From: an uncultured Anaerococcus sp.
Lineage (GTDB): Bacteria; Bacillota; Clostridia; Tissierellales; Peptoniphilaceae
Length of the DNA stretch: 64,000 nt
Assembly (NCBI RefSeq): GCF_943908415.1
Contig: NZ_CALTSY010000001.1
Span: 1 to 64,000, forward strand
Direction: 5' to 3'
A program made the position numbers and the translations under genes. Positions 8,253 to 17,009 of the stretch are shown piece by piece (the first letter of the stretch is position 1; every line of letters starts with the position of its first letter). The notes beneath the pieces were generated by a model. It had not been told where the DNA came from. It searched no databases and saw only the letters and a program-made list of their open reading frames with translations.

Positions 8253-9911
8253 CTATTTTATTTTAAATATTGCAGATCCATAAGCTGCTATTCGAATTTT
8301 TTCGTTTTTCATTATATTACCATTTATATTTCCACTAGCTCCATAAGATAAATCATTAGTATTTAATAATTCTTCAAGCCTATAAGGGCTTATAACAGAG
8401 TATTCTATATCTGTAAGATTTATTATAACTAATAATTTTTCATTCTTATATTCTCTAATATAAGCATATATACTATATCCACCTATATCCAAAATTTGTG
8501 TAGAGGAATTTTTATCTGATAAGGCTAAAGTTTTATTATATAATTTGGATAAATCACAATAAAATTTATTAAAGTTCTCTTGGTCTAAGTCAATATTATC
8601 AAGTTCTACATTATTATAAATAGAGAATGTCTGTAAATCAGCAACTTCATTGCCCATAAAAATCATTTTAGCTGAGTTAAGTGAATAAGTTAAAGTTAGT
8701 AGACTTTTTAATTGATCAAACTTATTGATATCACCATACATTTTCATAGATAGGCTAGCTTCATCTAAATATGAATCTACATAAGAAAATCCTAATACCT
8801 TATGGCAATTGTTACTATTTATTAGTTTATAAACTTCTCCTTTATAAGCATCTCTTTTAATAGCAGGTCTTTGAAAAATCCTCAAAATACTTCTCATAGA
8901 ATTATCAAAAACATAATCAAAATCTAAGTTTAAATCATAAATTCCATTAAAATTTGCAAGAGCTAGACAATTATTATTTCTTATTAATTTAATAAGCTCA
9001 TCTAGTAAGCTTTTTCCATCTTGATTGACTCCCCTATTCTTATCTCCTTGCCAATAAATTATATTTTCAGCATTGGCAATACTTACACCATCAATATTGA
9101 ACTCATTTATCCAATAGTTAACTACAGAAAGTAAATAGGATTTGCTATTATTTTTTGAAGGATCAAAGTTCATAGAACCATAGTAATTATATCTTATATC
9201 ATCATAGTCATAATCGAAAAGTCTTGTAGAGTCAAAATTGGCCAAATAATAAGGATCTGGATCAAATTCACCTAAATCAAGCTCTAGAATAATACCCATA
9301 TTTTCTTCATGACATTTATCTATAAATAACTTAAAATCATCAATGCTTCCATAGCGAGAGCTTAAGGCAAATAATCCTATGCTAGCATAACCCATAGATT
9401 TATAGTTCTTATACTCATTTACTGGCATTAGAGAAATATGAGTAAAGTTATTATCTTTAGCATGTTTGATTAAATATTCATATGAATCTTCTAGAGACTT
9501 ATCTTTATCTTTTAAAAAAGAAGCCAAATGAACTTGATATATATTAGGAGTCCCTTGCTTGATTCTTTCATTTTGATAATCATAATCAGATTTGCTTATA
9601 AGAGTACAATTTTCATCTATTAAAATAGACCTAGAGAAGGGATCAAGCTTTTTATTTGTATTTCCATCCTTATCATGGATGATGTATTGGTACCTATCAT
9701 TAGCCTTTGCATTCTTACAAGTAATAGAAAATACTCCTGTAGTGTATTTTCTAAGTGATTGGGCCTGCCAATCATTAAAATCACCAATAATCTCAACTTT
9801 TTCTGCATTTGGAGCTAATGTTCTAAAGATATATCCATTTTCCTTTTTATGAGACCCAAAAAATTTATAGCCATCCTTAGATTTACCTGATAAATATTCT
9901 TTTGTATTCAT
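8253..9911 (-). CDS. GlgB-like GH13 protein, probably catalytically inactive
   Basis: A 552-residue protein laid out like 1,4-alpha-glucan branching enzyme: an N-terminal CBM48-like beta-sandwich (residues 22-95, VEIIGDFNDW), a GH13 barrel and a C-terminal beta domain. The barrel clearly follows GlgB (HISLMPVNEY, GYASIGLFALSSRYG, FNIDGV). Active-site positions have changed: the region II DGLRVDA pattern reads DGVSIANA (274-281), putting A279 at the nucleophile; the region III AEES pattern reads ANFN (319-322); the region I DWVPGH pattern reads ELDLGE (210-215). The region IV Asp is uncertain (SYVD, 376-379). No other glycogen genes are near. It may be a carbohydrate-binding or regulatory pseudoenzyme. 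Confidence 0.75.
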   Translation of the reverse strand: MNTKEYLSGKSKDGYKFFGSHKKENGYIFRTLAPNAEKVEIIGDFNDWQAQSLRKYTTGVFSITCKNAKANDRYQYIIHDKDGNTNKKLDPFSRSILIDENCTLISKSDYDYQNERIKQGTPNIYQVHLASFLKDKDKSLEDSYEYLIKHAKDNNFTHISLMPVNEYKNYKSMGYASIGLFALSSRYGSIDDFKLFIDKCHEENMGIILELDLGEFDPDPYYLANFDSTRLFDYDYDDIRYNYYGSMNFDPSKNNSKSYLLSVVNYWINEFNIDGVSIANAENIIYWQGDKNRGVNQDGKSLLDELIKLIRNNNCLALANFNGIYDLNLDFDYVFDNSMRSILRIFQRPAIKRDAYKGEVYKLINSNNCHKVLGFSYVDSYLDEASLSMKMYGDINKFDQLKSLLTLTYSLNSAKMIFMGNEVADLQTFSIYNNVELDNIDLDQENFNKFYCDLSKLYNKTLALSDKNSSTQILDIGGYSIYAYIREYKNEKLLVIINLTDIEYSVISPYRLEELLNTNDLSYGASGNINGNIMKNEKIRIAAYGSAIFKIK

Positions 9912-9951
9912 AATTCACCTCAAATTTACACATATCAGTAAAGTTTTTTAT

Positions 9952-9973
9952 AAAAAAACAGGCTATTTGCCTG
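9952..9973 (-). terminator. Terminator overlapping the glucosaminidase stop codon
   Basis: Stem CAGGC/GCCTG (9959-9963 with 9969-9973) followed on the minus strand by seven T. The stem uses the last codons and the TAG stop of the upstream gene. Confidence 0.7.
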
Positions 9974-10670
9974 CCTCTTCATTAAATGCATCTATCATTT
10001 TATTTGCTACTTCTATCATCATCCAATTAACTTTTTTTGACCAATCAGGATCGCTTGCATATGATACACCTATCCCATCTGTTGATACACCATTGTAATA
10101 ATCAGCATCTGCAGAAAGATAATTTTCTTTTAAATGCTTAGCCACACTATTTATAGAATCAGCTGGCCTTTTAAAAGTTGTAGCTTGGTTATAAGGATCA
10201 GCATCTATAGCATTAAATCCAAAAAGATTGTTCTTATTTAAAAATAACTCGCTAGTACCATTGCCAGTCTCATGCTTTGCCATAGCCATTAATAATATAG
10301 CATTGACACCATAAGTATCTTCAGCATTCTTAAAGTCTTGTCCTAGCCCTGCAAGACCTGTTCCCTCTAAAGCTTTATCTAGTTCTTCAGCTGTGAAGTC
10401 GTTAGTCCTTAGTAGATAAAGCATATTATCTGATGAAATTTTACTAGATCCCTTATCATAGAATTCATCTACATCTTTTTCTAGTTGTTCGTATTTTTCT
10501 GCTCTAGATTTTACCAAGAGTCTTGATTCATATGAAATTTTGTTTATTCCCTTATGTAAATTTGCTTGAGTATCTTCTTTAGCTGCATTAGCTGTAGACA
10601 TAGGTACTATAATCAAGCTTAGAGAGATTGATGTCAATAATTTTTTAAAATTAATTTTATTTTTCAACAT
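9963..10670 (-). CDS. Secreted glucosaminidase (GH73, LytG/FlgJ-like)
   Basis: A 235-residue exported cell-wall hydrolase predicted to cut N-acetylglucosaminyl bonds in peptidoglycan. The signal peptide has KNKINFKK, a hydrophobic core, and cleaves near residue 29 or 30 (STANAA). A linker region precedes the GH73 catalytic domain (about 100-235), in which E134 of MAKHETGNGTS is the expected acid; NNLFGFNA and the C-terminal DWSKKVNWMM segment are typical. No SH3 or LysM wall anchor is present. It is followed by its own terminator and transcribed alone. Confidence 0.85.
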   Translation of the reverse strand: MLKNKINFKKLLTSISLSLIIVPMSTANAAKEDTQANLHKGINKISYESRLLVKSRAEKYEQLEKDVDEFYDKGSSKISSDNMLYLLRTNDFTAEELDKALEGTGLAGLGQDFKNAEDTYGVNAILLMAMAKHETGNGTSELFLNKNNLFGFNAIDADPYNQATTFKRPADSINSVAKHLKENYLSADADYYNGVSTDGIGVSYASDPDWSKKVNWMMIEVANKMIDAFNEEAGK

Positions 10671-10782
10671 AATTTACCCTTAATTCTTATATTTTTTAAT
10701 ATAATACCTTTTTAATATATGATTTCTCAACATTTTGTCAAACTTACTTTATAGAAATAATCTATTGAACAAGACTTGGCAT

Positions 10783-10820
10783 AAAAAAATGCTAGAAACT
10801 AATAATAAGCTTGCCAGCAT
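10783..10820 (-). terminator. Terminator of the pyr operon
   Basis: Stem ATGCTGG with CTAGCAT (one G-T pair) and a 17-base loop, followed on the minus strand by seven T, located 22 bases after the pyrE stop. The rest of the 171-base gap 10671-10841 holds only the AT-rich leader of the glucosaminidase gene. Confidence 0.65.
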
Positions 10821-10841
10821 CTTCTATTTATATATTATATA

Positions 10842-11420
10842 TTATTCAGTGATTTTTCTAGATCCTGGTTTAATAGCAGGTGTATCTTTTAGATGTTCAG
10901 GAATTTCATCAGGATCCCAAGTATTGACATCAATTTTTGTTGCTGATATTACTGGAAGACCATTGATTTGATCTTTTCCTGACCTATTAACAATTGATGT
11001 GAGGGCTACTACTTCTGCTCCATAGCTTCTTATAACATCTACTGTTTCAAAAGAAGATTTTCCTGTTGTGATGACATCTTCTACTATTATAACCTTGCAT
11101 CCTTCTTTTATTTCAAATCCACGGCGTAGTGTCATCTCATTATCTACTCTTTCTGTAAATATAGCATGAACTCCAAGAGCTCTTGCTACTTCATAAGATA
11201 TAATAACCCCACCCATAGCAGGTCCTACACATAGGTCTACTTCTATGCCAGCTTTTTTAAGATTTTCTGCGATTATCTCTGCTACTTCCTTACAATACAC
11301 AGGATTTTCTATAAGTTTTGCACATTGTATGTACCTATCTGAATGCTTACCTGAAGATAATAAAAAATGTCCTTCTAAAAGTGCATCTGATTTTTTTAAT
11401 AAGTCTAATGTTTTGTCCAT
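10842..11420 (-). CDS. pyrE: Orotate phosphoribosyltransferase
   Basis: Converts orotate and PRPP to orotidine 5'-monophosphate. Its 192 residues carry the PRPP-binding loop VIIVEDVITTGKSS (about 109-122) and the N-terminal LLSSGKHSDRYIQCAKL substrate segment. Last gene of pyrBICFKDE, with the operon terminator behind it. Ribosome-binding site GGAGA precedes the ATG. Confidence 0.95.
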   Translation of the reverse strand: MDKTLDLLKKSDALLEGHFLLSSGKHSDRYIQCAKLIENPVYCKEVAEIIAENLKKAGIEVDLCVGPAMGGVIISYEVARALGVHAIFTERVDNEMTLRRGFEIKEGCKVIIVEDVITTGKSSFETVDVIRSYGAEVVALTSIVNRSGKDQINGLPVISATKIDVNTWDPDEIPEHLKDTPAIKPGSRKITE

Positions 11421-11428
11421 AAATTCTC

Positions 11429-12328
11429 CTATATAATTCCTGTAATTTCTTTTATATCTTCTATCTTTTCTTCTCTCATATAATTTTTTATATCATCTAC
11501 AATATCTATCATAGAGTTATAATCTATGAAATTTGCAGTGCCAACTTGTACAGCACTTGCTCCTGCCATAATAAATTCTAATGCATCCTTATAATTCATT
11601 ATTCCTCCCATGCCTATAACTGGTATATCTACAGCATGTGCTGCCTCATATACCATCCTAAGAGCAATTGGCTTTATAGCAGGGCCTGATAAGCCAGCAG
11701 TTTTATTTACAAATACTGGAGCCTTTGCCTTGATATCTATTGCCATTGCGTTAAAGGTATTTACTAAAGAAATGGCATCAGCACCAGCATCTTGGGCAAG
11801 CCTTGCAAAATCTCCTATAGAACCTACATTTGGAGAAAGTTTTACAATTAAAGGCTTATCTGTAGCAGCTCTTACCTTACTGATTACTTCATTTGCCTTA
11901 GAAGGTACAGTTCCAAAAGCCATCCCTCCTTCTTTGACGTTAGGACAGGATATATTTAGCTCAATCATCGGAACTTGGGTATCATTGAGAATTTCTGCAC
12001 CCCTTACATAATCTTCTATACTATGTCCACCTAAGTTGGCTATGGTTATAGTATCTTTTTCTAACATAAATGGGAGTTCTGTGTTTACAAAATAATTAAT
12101 TCCAGGATTTTGAAGACCTATTGAATTCATTATTCCAGATGAAGTTTCATAAATCCTTATACCTTTATTACCTAAGTTCTTAGCTAAGGTAAGTCCTTTT
12201 GAGCAAATACCTCCAAGCTGATTTAAGTCTATGTATTCTGCAAACTCTTTACCAAAACCAAAGGTTCCACTTGCAGCTATTACTGGATTTTTAAAGTGAA
12301 CACCTGCAATATCTACTCCCAAATTCAT
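11429..12328 (-). CDS. pyrD: Dihydroorotate dehydrogenase B, catalytic subunit
   Basis: FMN enzyme of 299 residues that oxidises dihydroorotate to orotate. Class 1B features: NSIGLQNPG, the FMN/orotate-binding ELNISCPNVKEGG with the class 1 active-site cysteine, and the GMGGIMNYKDALEFIMAGA phosphate-binding strand. It needs PyrK to pass electrons to NAD. ATGA overlap with pyrK fits a heterotetrameric partner made from the same message. Confidence 0.96.
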   Translation of the reverse strand: MNLGVDIAGVHFKNPVIAASGTFGFGKEFAEYIDLNQLGGICSKGLTLAKNLGNKGIRIYETSSGIMNSIGLQNPGINYFVNTELPFMLEKDTITIANLGGHSIEDYVRGAEILNDTQVPMIELNISCPNVKEGGMAFGTVPSKANEVISKVRAATDKPLIVKLSPNVGSIGDFARLAQDAGADAISLVNTFNAMAIDIKAKAPVFVNKTAGLSGPAIKPIALRMVYEAAHAVDIPVIGMGGIMNYKDALEFIMAGASAVQVGTANFIDYNSMIDIVDDIKNYMREEKIEDIKEITGII

Positions 12329-13050
12329 ATAAATACCTCCCTAGAATCAAATACAGGACCATGCTTGCAAACCCTTAGGAATTGATTATCTACTGATTCT
12401 ACAGTGCATCCTAGGCAGGCCCCAATCCCGCAAGCCATATGGGCTTCCATAGATACTTGAATCTCTGCGTTGCTGTTTTTCTCATGTATTGATCTTAACA
12501 TACCATTAGGTCCACAGGCATATACTAGATCATATTCATCTGGGTTGATCAATTCTGTTATAAAAATCTTATCAGTCTTAAAAGATGTATAAGTCAATTT
12601 ATCAATATATGGGATAAATTCATCTAAAAAATAAGGGTCTTCGGTAAATCCTGCATAAAAATCAGGCTTAGCATCCAGATTCTTGACCAGGGATAAAAGT
12701 GGAGCTATACCAATGCCACCTGCTACAACAGCAATTTTTTTATCTTTCGATTCTTTAAGTCTAAAGCCATTGCCTAAGGGTCCTAATAATTGAACTTCGT
12801 GGCCTGGCTTTAAATCTGCCATAATTTGTGTGCCCTCACCCACTAGTTGATAGAGTAAAGTAAGAGTACCGTCACTCTGATCGCATACTCCAAAAGGACG
12901 GGATAGGAGTGGCTCATTTCTAAAAGATTTTGTTCTAAACATAAAAAACTGTCCTGGAGCTGCTTTTAGATCTACATCAATTTTCATCTTGTAAATATAT
13001 TTAGCAATCTCAGTATTTTCTATAATAGCTCCTCTTTTATAAGTTTTCAT
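12325..13050 (-). CDS. pyrK: Dihydroorotate dehydrogenase B, electron transfer subunit
   Basis: A 241-residue flavoprotein of the ferredoxin-NADP reductase family that carries FAD and a [2Fe-2S] cluster and links PyrD to NAD. Visible are the FAD-binding RPFGVCD segment, the NAD-binding VAVVAGGIGIAPLL (about 105-118), and the cluster cysteines in CGIGACLGC plus a later VCKHGPVF. It overlaps pyrF by 14 bases and pyrD by four. Confidence 0.95.
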   Translation of the reverse strand: MKTYKRGAIIENTEIAKYIYKMKIDVDLKAAPGQFFMFRTKSFRNEPLLSRPFGVCDQSDGTLTLLYQLVGEGTQIMADLKPGHEVQLLGPLGNGFRLKESKDKKIAVVAGGIGIAPLLSLVKNLDAKPDFYAGFTEDPYFLDEFIPYIDKLTYTSFKTDKIFITELINPDEYDLVYACGPNGMLRSIHEKNSNAEIQVSMEAHMACGIGACLGCTVESVDNQFLRVCKHGPVFDSREVFI

Positions 13051-13900
13051 TAGCTAATATATCCTCTCTAGTCTTAAGTACAGCTTCTCTTGCATATTTC
13101 TCTATATTTTCTTCTCCATCAGGATGATTCATATATGCTTTTAGTACACCCCTAGAATTATTAACTACCCCTGCATTATTATTATTTAGTAATTTATATA
13201 CATTGAGGCTATCAGCTCCTTGAGCACCAAATCCTGGTATAAGGAAGAAACTATTATCATATCTTTTTCTGATTTTTTCTACTTCCTCAGTATGGGTGGC
13301 TCCTACTACAAGGCCTACTGGACCGTATCCATTGTCTCCAAGATATTTTTGATTTAAAGCTTTTAGCTTATCTCCTACTGTATAGAATAATTCTTCTTCT
13401 CCTGTTTTTAAGACTTCAAAGTCATTTGCCCCTGGGTTAGATGTTCTAAGTAATACAAATATTCCTTTTTGTCCACTTTTTAAGTATTTCTCGTAAGGAC
13501 TTATAGAATCCATACCCATGTATGGATTTAGGGTTATAAAGTCAGCTTCAAAATCTCCTTCAAAGTGAGCCTTGGCATATTGCTCTGCTGATGCTGCTAT
13601 GTCCGATCTTTTTATATCTGCTATTGATAATAAATTGTTAGCTTTTAAGTACTTTAGAGTATCTCTATAAGCAAGCATTCCCTCTATTCCATAGGACTCA
13701 TAGTAGGCGATTTGAAGTTTATATATGGCTGTAATATCTGAAGTATTATCTATAATTTCTTTATTAAAATCAAATATAGCTTCGCTTATACTTTTCTCTT
13801 TCTTAAGATCATCTGGTATATAATCTAAAGAGGTATCAAGTCCTACACATACAAATCCTTTTTCTTCAATAACTTGATATAGTTTATCAATTATTTTCAT
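13037..13900 (-). CDS. pyrF: Orotidine 5'-phosphate decarboxylase (type 2)
   Basis: Makes UMP from OMP. At 287 residues it is the longer, type 2 form seen in many clostridia and actinobacteria. The active-site DIKRSDIAASAEQYA stretch (Lys and Asp catalytic array) is near residue 97, with GFVCVGLDTS at the N-terminus and LIPGFGAQGAD in the phosphate loop. It overlaps both flanking pyr genes, so translation is coupled. Confidence 0.94.
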   Translation of the reverse strand: MKIIDKLYQVIEEKGFVCVGLDTSLDYIPDDLKKEKSISEAIFDFNKEIIDNTSDITAIYKLQIAYYESYGIEGMLAYRDTLKYLKANNLLSIADIKRSDIAASAEQYAKAHFEGDFEADFITLNPYMGMDSISPYEKYLKSGQKGIFVLLRTSNPGANDFEVLKTGEEELFYTVGDKLKALNQKYLGDNGYGPVGLVVGATHTEEVEKIRKRYDNSFFLIPGFGAQGADSLNVYKLLNNNNAGVVNNSRGVLKAYMNHPDGEENIEKYAREAVLKTREDILANENL

Positions 13901-15077
13901 ATTTTAGTACACCTTTCTTATAAACTCTCTTAATCTTTCCATATAAAGGCTTGCCTATTAATAAGGAATTTTTGGATTTTGAAACAATATCTTTTTCTGT
14001 ATAAACAAAAGTCTCATCTAAATCTACTAGAGTAAAATCCGCCTCAAAGCCTACATCAATCTTACCTTTGTTAAGTCCTAAAAGTCTGGCTGGATTGGTA
14101 GACATTATCTTTATTAATTGATTTAGGGAAATTTCTCCAGACTTTACTAAAACCTCATAGCATGTATTAAATGCAGTCTCTATACCTATAAATCCTGGAG
14201 ATCCATTGTCTTTATCTTCTTTGCTATGTGGAGCATGATCAGTTGAAATAGTATCAATAACTCCAGCTTTTATCATATCTATAAGGGTCTTCCTATCTTT
14301 TTCATTTCTTATAGGTGGATTTACCTTGATTTCATCACGTTCTTTATCACTAAGTAATAAATGATGAGGTGTTACTTCGCAAGTTATAGGTGCTCCTAAG
14401 TCCTTAAAATATTTTATAGCTTTTATCGCTCCTCTTGTAGATACGTGGGAAAAGTGAACTGGACAATTTAACTTATATGCATAATAACAATCCCTAATGG
14501 TCATTGCATCTTCAGCTATTTCATAGTCAATATCTGAAACTCCATCTATCTCCTCATGTAAGGTCATTGTTACACCTAGTTCTTTGGCTTTTAGCATGGC
14601 CTTATACATAACTTCATCATCATTTACTCCATGACCATCATCCGATATATATTTTACAGAACTAGGCATGTAATCTAAATGTTCTAGGCTTTTACCATCA
14701 AAATCTTTAGTTATGGTATAGACTTGATCTATATCTATTAGGTCTAAATCTTTGCCTCTTTGCATTATGTCATTATAGACTTCTGGACTTGATACAGTAG
14801 GTTTTGTATTACCCATTAAAAGTACAGATGTATATCCGCCTGCAAGAGCAGCCCTTGATCCTGTCTCCAGATCTTCCTTATAGGTAAAACCTGGATCTCT
14901 AAAGTGGACATGCATATCTACAAAAGAAGGTAGAAGAGCAAGATTATTACAATCAATTATTAGAGTTTCATCATCTACATCAAAGGGATCTACTATGATT
15001 CCATTTTTGACATAGATTGCTTCTTTAGAAATTTTTACATCATCGAAAGCATAAAGATTAGTAAAGACTTCTTTCAT
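13887..15077 (-). CDS. pyrC: Dihydroorotase
   Basis: Zinc amidohydrolase of 396 residues closing carbamoyl aspartate to dihydroorotate. The metal-binding DMHVHFRDPG motif is at about residues 53-62, SHVSTRGA and the HAPHSKEDKD segment supply further ligands. The length and motif suit class I dihydroorotase. GGAGGAATAG precedes the ATG; it starts directly after pyrI. Confidence 0.94.
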   Translation of the reverse strand: MKEVFTNLYAFDDVKISKEAIYVKNGIIVDPFDVDDETLIIDCNNLALLPSFVDMHVHFRDPGFTYKEDLETGSRAALAGGYTSVLLMGNTKPTVSSPEVYNDIMQRGKDLDLIDIDQVYTITKDFDGKSLEHLDYMPSSVKYISDDGHGVNDDEVMYKAMLKAKELGVTMTLHEEIDGVSDIDYEIAEDAMTIRDCYYAYKLNCPVHFSHVSTRGAIKAIKYFKDLGAPITCEVTPHHLLLSDKERDEIKVNPPIRNEKDRKTLIDMIKAGVIDTISTDHAPHSKEDKDNGSPGFIGIETAFNTCYEVLVKSGEISLNQLIKIMSTNPARLLGLNKGKIDVGFEADFTLVDLDETFVYTEKDIVSKSKNSLLIGKPLYGKIKRVYKKGVLKYENN

Positions 15078-15506
15078 CTATTCCTCCACATCATAAATAT
15101 GAGAGCAGTAGCCACACTTATAGATTTTTTCTTCTTTGTTTATAAGGATAAATTTGCTTTTTACATTTCTTTCACTAGTAGAAATGCATTTTGGATTTTG
15201 ACAATCTAGTATACCTTCAACCTCTTCTGGTAGTTCTAGGGTCTTTTTTTCTATAACTTCATCATCTTTTATAACGTTAATAGTTGCTGTAGGATCTATA
15301 ATAGCAACTGCATCAAGATTTATGTTCATATAATTTTGGATTTTTATAATATCTTTTCTGCCTAGCTGCTTAGATTTTGCATTTAAAATTATAGCTATTT
15401 CATCATTAAGATTTTCTAAAGCTAGTAGCTCAAATATTTTAAGCCCATTGCCAACTTTTATATGATCAATTACTACTCCATTTTCTAAACTTGTAATCTC
15501 AAGCAT
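15078..15506 (-). CDS. pyrI: Aspartate carbamoyltransferase regulatory subunit
   Basis: A 142-residue PyrI. The nucleotide-binding N-terminal domain (VGNGLKIFELLAL) is followed by a zinc domain with CX4C (CQNPKC) and CX2C (CGYC) cysteines that holds the catalytic trimers. PyrI gives ATP activation and CTP inhibition in enteric bacteria. Its presence means feedback control is likely at the enzyme level here. The start overlaps pyrB by eight bases. Confidence 0.93.
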   Translation of the reverse strand: MLEITSLENGVVIDHIKVGNGLKIFELLALENLNDEIAIILNAKSKQLGRKDIIKIQNYMNINLDAVAIIDPTATINVIKDDEVIEKKTLELPEEVEGILDCQNPKCISTSERNVKSKFILINKEEKIYKCGYCSHIYDVEE

Positions 15507-16425
15507 TATTTGCCTCCAATAATTTCATGATTAGTGCCATTCTAACAAACATTCCAAATTTTACCTGGTTAAAGTAAGCTGCACGTGGATCTTGATCTAC
15601 TTCAGTAGTGATCTCATTTACCCTTGGAAGTGGGTGCATTACAATAGCATCTTTTCGAGCATGATTCATTTTTTCTGCATCTAATACATAGGAATCTTTA
15701 AGTCTTGTATACTGACTAGTTGAGAAAAATCTTTCTTTTTGAATTCTAGTCATATATAGAATATCAACTTCTCCTATAACATCATCTAAATTAGTTACTT
15801 CTTTATAATTCTTCTTATCCTTAAATACTTCTTCTTTTACATATTGTGGTAATTTTAATTCTTCTGGTGAAATTAAAATATAGTTATTATTATCAAATAA
15901 ATTCATAATCTTGATTAGTGAATGTACTGTTCTACCATATTTTAGATCTCCTACAATTCCTATTGTATGATTGTCTAAGGATTCTTTATATTGGCTAATG
16001 GTTAAAACATCTGTCAAAGTTTGAGTTGGATGTTGATGTCCACCATCTCCAGCATTTATAATAGGTGCATCTGAAGTTAGGCTTGCTAAGTAAGCAGCTC
16101 CTTCTTGGGGATGTCTCATGGCTATAATATCAGCGTATTGGCTAACAGTTCTTACAGTATCTTGTAGGCTTTCTCCTTTTGTAGATGAAGATACATTTGC
16201 ATCTGAAAATCCTACTACAGAACCTCCTAATCTTATCATAGCTGATTCAAATGATAGCCTGGTTCTTGTAGAAGGCTCAAAAAAAAGAGTCCCTAATATC
16301 TTTCCATCACATACATTGGAAAAATCTTTAGGACTCTTTATAATATCATTTGCCAAATTGACTATTTCGTATATATCGTCTTTGCTTAAATCTTCTGAAC
16401 TCAATAAATTTTTAATATCAATCAT
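15499..16425 (-). CDS. pyrB: Aspartate carbamoyltransferase catalytic subunit
   Basis: First committed step of pyrimidine synthesis. The protein has 308 residues when started at the ATG at 16423-16425, which has a GAGGAGA site eight bases upstream and matches family length; a longer in-frame start would run over the promoter. The carbamoyl phosphate motif FEPSTRTRLSFESAM is near residue 50, HPTQTL at about 133 and the aspartate-binding HPLPRVNEI near 265. It opens the pyrBICFKDE operon. Confidence 0.95.
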   Translation of the reverse strand: MIDIKNLLSSEDLSKDDIYEIVNLANDIIKSPKDFSNVCDGKILGTLFFEPSTRTRLSFESAMIRLGGSVVGFSDANVSSSTKGESLQDTVRTVSQYADIIAMRHPQEGAAYLASLTSDAPIINAGDGGHQHPTQTLTDVLTISQYKESLDNHTIGIVGDLKYGRTVHSLIKIMNLFDNNNYILISPEELKLPQYVKEEVFKDKKNYKEVTNLDDVIGEVDILYMTRIQKERFFSTSQYTRLKDSYVLDAEKMNHARKDAIVMHPLPRVNEITTEVDQDPRAAYFNQVKFGMFVRMALIMKLLEANNA

Positions 16426-16446
16426 TTTTATCTCCTCAAGTTCGAG

Positions 16447-16476
16447 ATTATACCACAAAGTATTTATATAAGTCAA
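16447..16476 (-). promoter_or_regulatory. Promoter of the pyr operon
   Basis: Minus strand TTGACT (16471-16476), an 18-base spacer, and TATAAT (16447-16452) preceded by TGG, so also an extended -10. The start site would fall near 16440, giving a leader of only about 15 bases to the pyrB ATG. No room is left for a PyrR-bound attenuator. Confidence 0.75.
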
Positions 16477-16478
16477 TA

Positions 16479-17009
16479 CTACATATTAAGTTTTTTTCTA
16501 AGCTCTGTTATTGATTCATTAGTAACATTGGCCTTATCAATATCTAGGTCTTCTAGTATCTCATCCATCTTGCTCTTATTAGTAAATTCTATCTCCATAT
16601 AAGGATTTGGGTAGGTTTTTTTATCCCAAATGTCTAGGTCAAATCTTTGACCTTTATAAGAATAAGATGTACGTTCCTTTTCACCTTCATATTGGAGTTT
16701 TACACCTAATTGTTCTAAAATCTTTATCATAACTGAAACAGAATCAATAGTTACAGTGTATTCATTATTTACTCTAAATTCACTATCGCTCTTAACTTCT
16801 TTGAATGTTAGCTCAATAGATTTGTTATCTCCGTCTGCATTGGTCTCACGTATACGTAAGTAACCATTGTCAAACTCACCGCCTTTAGGAACAAAGGTAT
16901 AGTTTTTTTGAAATTCATGGTTTACTTTCTTTGCTCCAAGTTCTATAAGTTTCTCTTCCATCTGATTTATATCAATATCCATTACTTTTACTTCTATTTC
17001 TCTTTGCAT
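16479..17009 (-). CDS. CYTH domain protein (triphosphate-binding)
   Basis: A 176-residue CYTH/triphosphate tunnel enzyme. The hallmark ExExK motif is EIEVK at residues 4-8, followed by alternating charged strands (ELTFKEVK, FDLDIWDKK, YMEIEF) that form the tunnel. Family members include class IV adenylate cyclases, thiamine triphosphatases and inorganic triphosphatases; sequence alone does not decide which. It starts inside the end of the metallophosphoesterase gene. Confidence 0.82.
   Translation of the reverse strand: MQREIEVKVMDIDINQMEEKLIELGAKKVNHEFQKNYTFVPKGGEFDNGYLRIRETNADGDNKSIELTFKEVKSDSEFRVNNEYTVTIDSVSVMIKILEQLGVKLQYEGEKERTSYSYKGQRFDLDIWDKKTYPNPYMEIEFTNKSKMDEILEDLDIDKANVTNESITELRKKLNM

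Noticed and set aside
10735..10971. A plus-strand gene in the glucosaminidase-pyrE gap.
   Set aside because: Most of it is antisense to pyrE and crosses the pyr terminator; no start site or homology is apparent.
16426..16478. A PyrR-binding attenuator before pyrB.
   Set aside because: The leader is too short and no anti-terminator or terminator hairpin is found.
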